NCBI GenBank assembly: GCA_946491915.1
Contig: CAMLYR010000079.1
Coordinates: 1 to 7,094 of the forward strand
Source: an uncultured Clostridium sp.
GTDB taxonomy: Bacteria > Bacillota_A > Clostridia > TANB77 > CAG-508
Length of the DNA stretch: 7,094 nt
Reading direction: 5' to 3'
Shown: positions 1-6,559 of the stretch, piece after piece
Layout of the letters: the number at the start of each line of letters is the position of its first letter
Numbering within the stretch: position 1 is the stretch's first letter
Program-made: the position numbers and the translations under genes
The notes under the pieces: model-generated
What the model was told of the DNA's origin: nothing
The model's input: only the letters and a program-made list of their open reading frames with translations
Database searches by the model: none

Positions 1-156
1 ATTTACCGGGGGATTTTCATATTTTGTCAAGGTACGGATGATTACCTACTTACAGAACAAGGCTATACGGGCTCTAACAGCAAAGGAAAAATCCTCCAAA
101 TGATTTGAAGACAAACTCTAATTTTTTAATATTTCTTAAACGCTTTTATATATAAA
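1..156. other. Left-edge flank without a convincing gene
   Basis: This is the region downstream of the leftward operon. Two plus-strand frames are open from the window edge (stops at 101-103 and 106-108), but each is about 35 codons, lacks a recognisable domain, and the two overlap, so neither is called as a gene. A plus-strand gene ending at 103 with residues ...NKAIRALTAKEKSSK cannot be excluded without the sequence to the left. Bases 56-78 resemble the right arm of the hairpin at 6565-6612. No GC-rich stem followed by a T-run is visible on the minus strand after the stop codon at 157, so the end of the operon transcript is not defined here. Confidence 0.4.
56..78 (+). repeat. Left copy of a 23-bp flanking near-repeat
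   Basis: This segment aligns without gaps to 6590-6612, with 19 of 23 positions identical. The shared core is AAGGCT, two variable bases, ACGGGCTCT, one variable base, then AC. Both copies lie in the same orientation and bracket the AT-rich five-gene cassette. The right copy is one side of a terminator-like hairpin. The left copy has no matching inverted arm inside the window. It could be a remnant of a dispersed repeat family, a recombination footprint, or chance conservation of a terminator arm. Confidence 0.35.
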
Positions 157-2088
157 TTATAAGAGATAACTTGGTAACTTTTCACCGTTTCGTTTTAAAA
201 ATAGATATCCCTTCTTTTTAAAGCCTTTTCGCAACCGTTTGCATCTGTCCCAACTATTATATATTGCTACTTCTGGGAGTATCTTTTCCAATTTATCCCA
301 TTCGTATTCTGGAAATGTTTGCGTTGCAAGTAAATGATTAACTTCATAAAAGCAAAATTTTGCCAACTGAGTAGAAAGTGTATAATTCTCATCTAAACAA
401 AAAGGAAGTAAAAATTTTGCTAGAACTTCTTTTTCTTGTTGACTACACTGTTTAGATAAAATCGATACATAAATTTTTTCAATTTCTTCTTCAGTTATTT
501 TTTTTGAAATATTATTATAAGGATCTACTATTTCAACTAAGAATAGTAACTTATCTCTTTCCGATATATTTTCTTTTATTTTTCTAACACCATTTTGAAT
601 ATCAGTTCTAACTATCTTTTTGATTCCTTCTACCTTTTCTCCTTCTTTATATTTCAAAGCATAATCCCAAAATACCTTAAAACATTTTTCACCGTATTTT
701 TTATACAACTCTGTAGCCAAATCATATGAACTTTTGTACAAAATTTCCTCAATAATTTTGTTATCAATACTCTCATTTAATGGTGATAAACATCTAATTA
801 TTCCTTGTTGATACTTAATATCTTTTTCCCAAATTTCTTTGCAAAGAGCAAAACTACAATTAAGTGTAATTAATGTACTACATTTATCATATTCTAGATC
901 TGTAAAACTTGAAAATTCACTTAATGGTAATCTCTTTGCATATGTTTTCAAAATAGTCTCAATGATTAGATTTTCATCTGTTTTTATCATTTCATCAAAT
1001 AATATTTTTGATCCCTCATAATCAGAATTTAACCCTTGAATTGTAATTTCTTCTATTTCAGATATATTTAATCTAAGCCAAGAATTATTAATAAAAAATT
1101 TAATATTCTCTATATAATCTTCTTTTTCAATCCATTTAAAAAAATATTTTTTTCTATATAAATCGAGTATTTCATTACATAAATTTTCGTAATTCTCAAA
1201 AATTACAGTTGCCATTTTTAAAAGTTTAGATAAATTAGTTTTCTTTAAATTAGCTCCTGATCCAATATAGAATTTCATTAACGAGGAGAAAACGCTTGCT
1301 TTCTTATATTCATCAGAAAATCCGCTCCTAAACTCTCTATAATCTCTAAAGTCATCTAACAAAAAACTTTCATTTGCCTTATTTACCCACATTGGATACT
1401 CTTTGATAATTTTCTGTTTTTTTGCTTCATATGCCTTTTTTCCAATAAACATTTTACTTCGTGATATTTTATCTGGAGTAATTTGTAATTGCATAATCTC
1501 TCCATCATATTCTCTTAGAGAAAACGAACCTGTGCAAAAGGAGAACTTTTCTCCTAGTAAATCATTTTGAGTTAAAAAAATATGTATTAATTCATTTTCA
1601 TATGTTTCTGAATTGTCATCGAAAATAATTAACGGATTCTTGTTTCCCCATATACACCATATTAAATACTTTGATTTTTCTTGATCCAAATATAATTCTT
1701 CGTTTTTGGAGATTTTTAATGTCTCTGTATAGTATGACCAATCCTGATTTAATTCTGGTTTTCTAAATAGAGAAAGTATTTCTTTCAATTTATCTATACA
1801 AGAATACTCTATTTTATTATCTATAATCAAAGAATGTGTCCACACACATCCCGGTCTTTTCATTTCATTTGCATACCAAGTACATGCCAGCACTATCTTC
1901 CCGTTACTTATTTTATAACCTGTATAGTACTTTTCAAAACCTGCAACTACTTCGTTTCCAGATAAATCACTTAATGTCATCATTTTCCTAAAATCGTTCT
2001 CAGAAAATTCTATAGAACTTCGTAGCAATCTATGACCATTCGAATAACCATGTAAAGCTTGTTCAATATATATATCATTTTTCGTCAT
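157..2088 (-). CDS. GTPase-associated protein 1 (GAP1), type-2 N-terminal domain
   Basis: This is the last gene of the operon, about 643 residues, probably cytosolic (no signal peptide or membrane segment seen). The N-terminus carries the signature I associate with GAP1-N2: HGYSNGHRLL at about residues 13-22, LSDLSG at 39-44, a TW pair near 70-71 and RPGCVWTH at 78-85. A middle region contains FSFCTGS at about 182-188, as expected for the GAP1 middle domain. The remaining ~430 residues look alpha-helical and rich in Lys and Glu. Family knowledge: GAP1 proteins occur beside TRAFAC-type GTPases in predicted conflict systems; their molecular activity is unknown to me. Start choice: an in-frame ATG also exists at 2094, but AGGGA (2095-2099) abuts it directly, while the ATG at 2088 has a normal 6-nt spacing. 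The start overlaps the upstream GTPase gene by 14 nt, suggesting translational coupling. The family call is firm; the function is open. Confidence 0.85.
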   Translation of the reverse strand: MTKNDIYIEQALHGYSNGHRLLRSSIEFSENDFRKMMTLSDLSGNEVVAGFEKYYTGYKISNGKIVLACTWYANEMKRPGCVWTHSLIIDNKIEYSCIDKLKEILSLFRKPELNQDWSYYTETLKISKNEELYLDQEKSKYLIWCIWGNKNPLIIFDDNSETYENELIHIFLTQNDLLGEKFSFCTGSFSLREYDGEIMQLQITPDKISRSKMFIGKKAYEAKKQKIIKEYPMWVNKANESFLLDDFRDYREFRSGFSDEYKKASVFSSLMKFYIGSGANLKKTNLSKLLKMATVIFENYENLCNEILDLYRKKYFFKWIEKEDYIENIKFFINNSWLRLNISEIEEITIQGLNSDYEGSKILFDEMIKTDENLIIETILKTYAKRLPLSEFSSFTDLEYDKCSTLITLNCSFALCKEIWEKDIKYQQGIIRCLSPLNESIDNKIIEEILYKSSYDLATELYKKYGEKCFKVFWDYALKYKEGEKVEGIKKIVRTDIQNGVRKIKENISERDKLLFLVEIVDPYNNISKKITEEEIEKIYVSILSKQCSQQEKEVLAKFLLPFCLDENYTLSTQLAKFCFYEVNHLLATQTFPEYEWDKLEKILPEVAIYNSWDRCKRLRKGFKKKGYLFLKRNGEKLPSYLL

Positions 2089-2929
2089 ATACATTCCCTG
2101 TCACTTCTAAAATAATGGATGTAATATCGTGTGATAACATATTGTTCTCATCAACGATTTTTATACGTTCAGCCGGATTTTCTAAATCCAGCAATTTTTC
2201 ATACTCTTCCACTTTACTTCCAAAAGCACTTATTCCCCACACTTTTGTTCTAAACCTATTTGAATTTGATTCTATATATTGCCATAACATATTCATTTGA
2301 TTTTTCAAATAAGTTCTAGGATTTGTTCTGGTTTTACCATCAGTCAAATCTTCAACAATATCCCATGCTGAAAATATAATTCCAAGACTTACTCCTTCTT
2401 TTTTTATTTTAGATATCATTTGCAGTAAATCAATTATTTGTATTTGTGTTGGATCATGTTCCCCAGGATTTCTTTTCTGCAAGTCATCTAGCTCTACCTT
2501 TTCACATCTCAGCTCTTCTGGTATTTCTGCGATAAATTCTGGTGTACGTATATCTTCAACATTAATAAAATATAAAATTGCATTTGCATTATATATTTTT
2601 TCATATAATTCAGATGACATTTCTCTATTTTCATATATATTTTGAAAAGTCTCTCCGGATAAATCCGGAAATTCCAATTTTAATTCATCAGTACCATCAG
2701 TCAATAAAATAGTCAATTCTCTTTTTTCCTGACCTATAACTGTACGCTCAAGCGGCTCATACGCTAACCATTTATTTTCTATACGGCAAAGATATTGGGA
2801 ATCTCCAATCATTTTTTTTAATTTCAATTTCATGGACATTTCATGTTGGTTAATACTGTGCCATAATGCCGCAAGATATGTGCTCTTACCTGCATTGGGT
2901 GCCCCCATAATAAACAAACTTTTATTCAT
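2075..2929 (-). CDS. TRAFAC-type P-loop GTPase of a double-GTPase pair (second GTPase)
   Basis: A GTPase of about 284 residues. Walker A/G1 is GAPNAGKS at residues 9-16, almost at the N-terminus. The G3-like motif DLSG is at 89-92 within PDLSGETF, the same unusual form as in the neighbouring GTPase. The expected N/TKxD guanine-specificity motif is replaced by SAWD at about 187-190, followed by a G5-like GISAFG at about 232-237. A Thr in ERTVIGQ (about residue 63) could be the switch I threonine. The missing Lys in G4 makes strict GTP specificity uncertain. Start choice: a GTG at 2938 lies inside AAAGGTGA, so ATG 2929, five bases downstream of that RBS, is preferred. The ATG overlaps the stop of the preceding gene by 8 nt, and the 3' end overlaps GAP1. 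The likely job is a nucleotide-dependent switch working with the other GTPase, GASH and GAP1 (inference). Confidence 0.85.
   Translation of the reverse strand: MNKSLFIMGAPNAGKSTYLAALWHSINQHEMSMKLKLKKMIGDSQYLCRIENKWLAYEPLERTVIGQEKRELTILLTDGTDELKLEFPDLSGETFQNIYENREMSSELYEKIYNANAILYFINVEDIRTPEFIAEIPEELRCEKVELDDLQKRNPGEHDPTQIQIIDLLQMISKIKKEGVSLGIIFSAWDIVEDLTDGKTRTNPRTYLKNQMNMLWQYIESNSNRFRTKVWGISAFGSKVEEYEKLLDLENPAERIKIVDENNMLSHDITSIILEVTGNVYDEK
2095..2099 (-). promoter_or_regulatory. RBS of the GAP1 gene
   Basis: AGGGA on the minus strand. It directly abuts the upstream in-frame ATG at 2094 but is six bases from the ATG at 2088, favouring the shorter protein. It lies inside the end of the preceding GTPase gene. 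Confidence 0.55.
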
Positions 2930-3902
2930 TGATATCACCTTTAAACTTTATACTCAACTTGTCGAACTCAGAAAAAGAGTCAAAAGGTTCTTCCTTTTTA
3001 TTTGAATTTAGATACGTACGATTTTTTATCCAACTTTCCAATAGCTCTTTTAACCCGTATCCTACATTATATTCGCCTACTACTTTAGGCATAGCAGCTA
3101 CATTATAAAATTCTATATTAGGATACATTTCATTAAGTGAGCTATTAATTATTTGTTTTGCTTTATTTATAAGTTGTTCTGAATTAGTATTTTTGACCAC
3201 TAAATCATATTTACTGAAAACCAGTTGCAAAACACACGCCTCGTCTATCAACTCAGCATCGTAAAATGTTCGTAATAATCTTATCATTTGAGAAACTGTA
3301 CTTTGAAAATTTTTCTTATCAATTAACTTTTCGCAGTCTAAAACACCAATAATATAATCAGCTCTTCTAAGAAATGAAAAAGTCTCCTTTGACTTTTCAA
3401 CCTGTCCGATATGACTCTCAAAATTTTCTCCAGACAAATCTGCAAACACAAAATTATTTATAATATCTCGCTTATATTGCCATAATCTTAAATGCAAAAA
3501 TGATTGATTGCTTTCTAAGCTTGTTCGCGGGGTATCTGGCACACTACCTTTAGACATCACTCTAGTATAAAATGCTCTTTGTTCAAACCCCTGAAGAGTA
3601 TTTGAACCAGCAAAATAAAAACTTCCAACAGCTCCCCTTTGAAATAACTGATACAAGGTTGTCTCCATCGTTGTTTTGCCGCTGGCTGTTGGCCCCACAA
3701 TGAATAACATTTTCATATTTTCTTTTGCAGCTATTTGATAAATTTCTTGGCTATTTAAAGCTTCTCCTGAATATACTTGATATTCCTCATTTGCTTCGTC
3801 AATATCTTCATTTACATTATCTTCATCAGTTTCTAATGAAATATCATCATTCAATAGCTCTTCGAGCTTTTGTTCTTTATCATTCATTTCTAATGCGGAC
3901 AT
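2922..3902 (-). CDS. TRAFAC-type P-loop GTPase of a double-GTPase pair (first GTPase)
   Basis: A GTPase of about 326 residues. The first ~45 residues form a very acidic tail (runs of D and E), then the G domain begins. Walker A/G1 is GPTASGKT at residues 70-77, the G3-like motif DLSG at 155-158 within ADLSGENF, and the G4-like motif SKYD at about 230-233. PDTPRTS near residues 122-128 is a candidate switch I segment. It resembles the downstream GTPase in motif form but is too divergent for a recent duplicate. Start choice: GTG 3911 lies within TAAGGTGA, so the ATG at 3902, six bases downstream of this RBS, is preferred. It lies 17 nt after the GASH stop codon. Family knowledge: paired GTPases of this sort accompany GAP1 and GASH in predicted conflict systems. 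Inference: it senses or relays a nucleotide-dependent activation step, with the acidic tail possibly a partner-binding or autoinhibitory segment. Confidence 0.85.
   Translation of the reverse strand: MSALEMNDKEQKLEELLNDDISLETDEDNVNEDIDEANEEYQVYSGEALNSQEIYQIAAKENMKMLFIVGPTASGKTTMETTLYQLFQRGAVGSFYFAGSNTLQGFEQRAFYTRVMSKGSVPDTPRTSLESNQSFLHLRLWQYKRDIINNFVFADLSGENFESHIGQVEKSKETFSFLRRADYIIGVLDCEKLIDKKNFQSTVSQMIRLLRTFYDAELIDEACVLQLVFSKYDLVVKNTNSEQLINKAKQIINSSLNEMYPNIEFYNVAAMPKVVGEYNVGYGLKELLESWIKNRTYLNSNKKEEPFDSFSEFDKLSIKFKGDINE
2935..2942 (-). promoter_or_regulatory. RBS deciding the start of the second GTPase
   Basis: AAAGGTGA on the minus strand, five bases before ATG 2929. It contains the alternative GTG start at 2938, which is therefore unlikely to be used. 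It lies in the last codons of the preceding gene, supporting coupled translation. Confidence 0.75.
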
Positions 3903-3907
3903 TATTA

Positions 3908-3915
3908 TCACCTTA
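3908..3915 (-). promoter_or_regulatory. RBS deciding the start of the first GTPase
   Basis: TAAGGTGA on the minus strand, with ATG 3902 beginning six bases after GGTGA-T-type spacing. The competing GTG at 3911 lies within the site itself. The arrangement nearly duplicates the initiation site of the other GTPase gene. Confidence 0.75.
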
Positions 3916-3919
3916 CATA

Positions 3920-4984
3920 TTAATTCTTATTAATCATACATTCTTGATATATCAATAGGCTCCATTTTTTTAATGTAAATTTTATATCATCAGGATTAAT
4001 TTTTGTAGCCTTTTTATATGCAGGTATCCATTCTTTCTCCCCATCTACAGTTAGTGATTCTTTCAACGCCCAAATAATAGGGGTATTATTCTCTTTACAA
4101 GTATCTCCATAATCTCTTACGATTCTTTCTTTTACGGACAAATTCTGACCATCTATATACTCAGTTAATGATACATCTGAATTGGCCATTTCACTTTGAT
4201 TGCACTTATTTAACATTTTATGCAAAAAGGCTTCTGCTGCATATGGCCCAGGATATACCTTTACTAAATTCGCCAATTCTACCCCTAATACTAATGCCCC
4301 CTGTATATCTTTAACTTCCGATAATGGTTTCATTAATATATTACTCCATCCTCCAATAATCCAACTAAGAATTTGTGTTTTTTCTTGGCATATCTTGTTT
4401 TCATCTACCAATGTACAAACCGCATTCTCTAATATTTGTATACTTTGCTCCATGCTTTTAATTACAGTAACTAAATTGTCTGGAGCTTCTTCAGCAAATG
4501 TTTCATTTTCAACGATTCCCTTTTCCCATTCTTTTTTTAAATAACTACATGAAATTTTATCTGTTTCTAATGTTTCTTCCCTCTCTTTAGTTTCTGATAT
4601 AATTACCTCATCTGCCAATTCACTCACCAATCTCAATTGAATGCCAAAATATGAATCTAGCATTTTAATAGAAAATGCCAAAAAAGTATTCTTTTCAGCA
4701 CTCAAAAAATAGGCTATAACATATCCAGCCAACAGTGAAATTTCTTCTTCATTAGTTTCATCAAAAAATCTATCTGTATCGATAAAACATTGCACAAACG
4801 ATTCTTTAATACTTATTTCACTTGGAGCTTTATAATATATTTTTATTAATTCTGATAAATTTCTATCGGTTCTATAGAGTTTTATAGCTTCCTCTATGCC
4901 GTTCCATCTATTTTCTAATTGTTCATTAGGAGTATTGATGCTGACTTTTTCATAATCTTTATAAAAACTTCTCTCTAAATCCAT
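3920..4984 (-). CDS. GTPase-associated system all-helical protein (GASH)
   Basis: A protein of 354 residues, predicted almost entirely alpha-helical, with no catalytic motif, signal peptide or transmembrane segment. The identifying block runs over residues 206-258: LSWIIGGWSN (GGWS at 211-214), then a Pro-Leu step, ALVLGVELANL at about 230-240 and PGPYAAEAFLHKML at 245-258. As I know the GASH family, it has the same order: a W-x-x-GGWS motif, a xLxxGxELAxL helix, then PGPxAAxALLxxML. Residues about 125-170 are charged and look like a linker. It starts 3 nt after the phosphoesterase stop; its Shine-Dalgarno AGGAGG (4994-4999, 9 nt before the ATG) lies inside the 3' end of that gene. The role is presumably structural or regulatory, connecting the phosphoesterase to the GTPases (inference). 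The family call is good; the function is unknown. Confidence 0.8.
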   Translation of the reverse strand: MDLERSFYKDYEKVSINTPNEQLENRWNGIEEAIKLYRTDRNLSELIKIYYKAPSEISIKESFVQCFIDTDRFFDETNEEEISLLAGYVIAYFLSAEKNTFLAFSIKMLDSYFGIQLRLVSELADEVIISETKEREETLETDKISCSYLKKEWEKGIVENETFAEEAPDNLVTVIKSMEQSIQILENAVCTLVDENKICQEKTQILSWIIGGWSNILMKPLSEVKDIQGALVLGVELANLVKVYPGPYAAEAFLHKMLNKCNQSEMANSDVSLTEYIDGQNLSVKERIVRDYGDTCKENNTPIIWALKESLTVDGEKEWIPAYKKATKINPDDIKFTLKKWSLLIYQECMINKN

Positions 4985-4987
4985 AAT

Positions 4988-6301
4988 TTAATTCCTCCTG
5001 CACTTCGCTTTTTCTTTAACCATTTCATAGAATTTCGCTAAACATTCTTTATTTTTTGCATCATCTAAAATTTCCCGTATCACGTTTATATATCGTCTAC
5101 CCTCATACTCTTCTTTAAGTAAATCTAAATTTGCCAATATCTCTGACTGTTGAACATAAGATAATTCAAAAAAATTATATGTAATTTCTTTCTTTATTCC
5201 ATCAACTATTAAATCACATGAACCTATCTTTTTTTGATCATCCACACTTTCTATATATTGATTACGATCACATAAAGACTCTCTCCTTTTCTTATCAACA
5301 TTTAATCGATAAATGAAATATGGTTTTTCCTGATCACAGTTAGCCCTATCTTTTACAAATCGATCTCTATCTGTTGATAAAACTCTCGGATATGTCTTTA
5401 CTTCTATATATCGATCTTTATTTTCTGGCAACCGCACACATTCAAAACTAATCCAATTATATCTCGGATTCCAATCCCTACCTCTTGTCGGATGTGTTGC
5501 ACCCGCACTGATAAGCAATCTATCATTATTCTTATCGACGGTTTGTTCATGTTTATGACCATATAACTGAATTTCTACTCGCTTGTCTAATTTCCCTTTA
5601 ACATCTTGAAAAAATTTCCAAAATTCAACCGGATGATGGCAAAGTCCCATCCAAATAACATCTTTTTCATATGAAGGAATTTGGCTTTGGTTAATAAACA
5701 TATATCTTATCTTGTCTTTTTCTTTATGATCATCCTGATTTGAAATAATACATGAGTTCATACCACGAATTTTCAATTTCATACCACAATCCAATGTAAA
5801 ACAAGTTGTCCAAAAAGGATTTTCTGAATCAATATTACAGCCATATGCCGCCGCAAATTCATTATATCCTTCCAATGTTTTGAAAAGAAGATTGGGGCTT
5901 GCTGTATCTGTAATATGCTTTTGTAAAATAGCTTCAGCCTGATCTAAAGTTTGAGCACTGTCAATATTACACTGTGCTGTATATACACTGATACACTCCT
6001 TTGAAACCTGCTGACTAACATCATGATTTCCTGGAACACAGTATATACTTTTCTCATCTATCCCTAAAACTTCTGTCATTTTTTTTAGAAACTCTTTGGC
6101 ATGGTCATACTCCTGTTTTTGACCTGCAAATGCTATATCGCCTCCAACTAATATTCCTTGTATATTTTTTATACTATCTTTTGCATTATATTCTATGTCA
6201 GTTAGAATTGCGTTTCTTAAATCAGTATCTATATCCACACTATTTCCACTCAATTTATGAAAATGAATATCGGATAAATGAATAAATGATATTTCACTCA
6301 T
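4988..6301 (-). CDS. Calcineurin-like metallophosphoesterase with helical C-terminal extension
   Basis: The first gene of the operon, 437 residues. The complete metallophosphoesterase motif set is visible: D11-x-H13 in LSDIHFH, D55 in GGDIAFAG, GNHD at 91-94, HH at 222-223 in LCHHPVEFW, and GHKH at 248-251. All residues of a two-metal centre are therefore present and it should be an active phosphodiesterase or phosphatase; its substrate cannot be told from sequence. The catalytic domain spans about residues 1-300. Residues about 306-375 form a basic, beta-rich linker, and 376-432 form a compact all-helical tail resembling short adaptor or effector-associated domains. The start is well supported: AGGAG at 6308-6312 sits six bases before the ATG. 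As the only gene here with an evident hydrolase active site, it is the best candidate effector, perhaps acting on nucleotides or nucleic acid (inference). Confidence 0.9.
   Translation of the reverse strand: MSEISFIHLSDIHFHKLSGNSVDIDTDLRNAILTDIEYNAKDSIKNIQGILVGGDIAFAGQKQEYDHAKEFLKKMTEVLGIDEKSIYCVPGNHDVSQQVSKECISVYTAQCNIDSAQTLDQAEAILQKHITDTASPNLLFKTLEGYNEFAAAYGCNIDSENPFWTTCFTLDCGMKLKIRGMNSCIISNQDDHKEKDKIRYMFINQSQIPSYEKDVIWMGLCHHPVEFWKFFQDVKGKLDKRVEIQLYGHKHEQTVDKNNDRLLISAGATHPTRGRDWNPRYNWISFECVRLPENKDRYIEVKTYPRVLSTDRDRFVKDRANCDQEKPYFIYRLNVDKKRRESLCDRNQYIESVDDQKKIGSCDLIVDGIKKEITYNFFELSYVQQSEILANLDLLKEEYEGRRYINVIREILDDAKNKECLAKFYEMVKEKAKCRRN
4994..4999 (-). promoter_or_regulatory. Consensus RBS of the GASH gene
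   Basis: A perfect AGGAGG on the minus strand, nine bases before ATG 4984. It is embedded in the coding sequence of the phosphoesterase, where it encodes the Arg-Arg just before the C-terminal Asn. Confidence 0.8.
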
Positions 6302-6307
6302 TTTCTA

Positions 6308-6312
6308 CTCCT
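6308..6312 (-). promoter_or_regulatory. RBS of the metallophosphoesterase gene
   Basis: AGGAG on the minus strand with a 6-nt spacing to ATG 6301. It fixes the start of the operon's first gene. Confidence 0.75.
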
Positions 6313-6330
6313 ATATATAATTATTTCACG

Positions 6331-6358
6331 ATTTTAAATTAACTCATATCTTTAAAAT
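6331..6358. promoter_or_regulatory. Inverted repeat at the operon start, possible operator
   Basis: A perfect 8-bp inverted repeat, ATTTTAAA (6331-6338) and TTTAAAAT (6351-6358), separated by 12 bp. It covers the predicted transcription start and early leader, just downstream of the -10 box. The position fits a repressor operator, but the arms are all A/T in a very AT-rich stretch, so chance is a real alternative. A transcript hairpin would be weak. Confidence 0.35.
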
Positions 6359-6360
6359 AG

Positions 6361-6390
6361 ATTATATCATTTCATTCACTCAAAACACAA
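6361..6390 (-). promoter_or_regulatory. Operon promoter, extended -10 type
   Basis: On the minus strand a perfect TATAAT (6361-6366) is preceded by TGA (6367-6369), giving the extended -10 form TGnTATAAT. The best -35 is weak (TTGTGT, 6385-6390, 18-bp spacer), as is common when the extended -10 is present. Transcription would start near 6354, leaving a 5' leader of about 50 nt before the phosphoesterase. An 8-bp motif TTCATTCA (plus strand) occurs in the spacer at 6371-6378 and again at 6421-6428. Sigma-A (housekeeping) recognition is inferred. Confidence 0.65.
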
Positions 6391-6501
6391 TTTTATTCTT
6401 ACAATTTTTCTAACATATTTTTCATTCATTACATTTTATCTTCCATTGATTTTAGTTCTTCATTTTATCAAACCATCAACTAACAAAAATCCCCCTACCG
6501 C

Positions 6502-6546
6502 ACTACACCATTTACTACACCATTTTCGCAAAAAATTACACCATTT
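6502..6546. repeat. Three copies of a 12-bp A(C/T)TACACCATTT motif
   Basis: Copies start at 6502, 6514 and 6535. The first two are adjacent and identical; the third differs at one base. Offsets of 12 and 21 bp are multiples of three. In one minus-strand frame they read KWC...KWCSKWCS. They could be binding sites, a decayed coding repeat, or part of a dispersed intergenic element. Confidence 0.5.
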
Positions 6547-6559
6547 GACACTCCCAGAC

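Noticed and set aside
84..95. AGGA-AAAA-TCCT hairpin near the left edge as an operon terminator
   Set aside because: The stem is only 4 bp and no T-run follows on the minus strand.
1..108. Two plus-strand frames open from the left edge (stops at 101 and 106)
   Set aside because: They overlap, are about 35 codons each and show no domain; chance cannot be separated from a gene tail without sequence further left.
839..1021. Plus-strand 60-codon frame inside the GAP1 gene
   Set aside because: Antisense shadow of a well-supported gene; no RBS and no recognisable domain.
2115..2300. Plus-strand 61-codon frame inside the second GTPase gene
   Set aside because: Antisense shadow; the protein resembles nothing recognisable.
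3725..3958. Plus-strand 77-codon hydrophobic frame across the first GTPase start
   Set aside because: Its hydrophobicity comes from the complement of acidic GTPase codons; an antisense shadow.
4200..4544. Plus-strand 114-codon frame inside the GASH gene
   Set aside because: The longest antisense frame, but it lies entirely within a gene with recognisable family motifs and has no supporting signal.
6502..6546. Possible CRISPR-like repeats
   Set aside because: Only three 12-bp copies, two of them directly adjacent with no spacer and one at a 21-bp offset; this is not CRISPR architecture and no cas genes are present.
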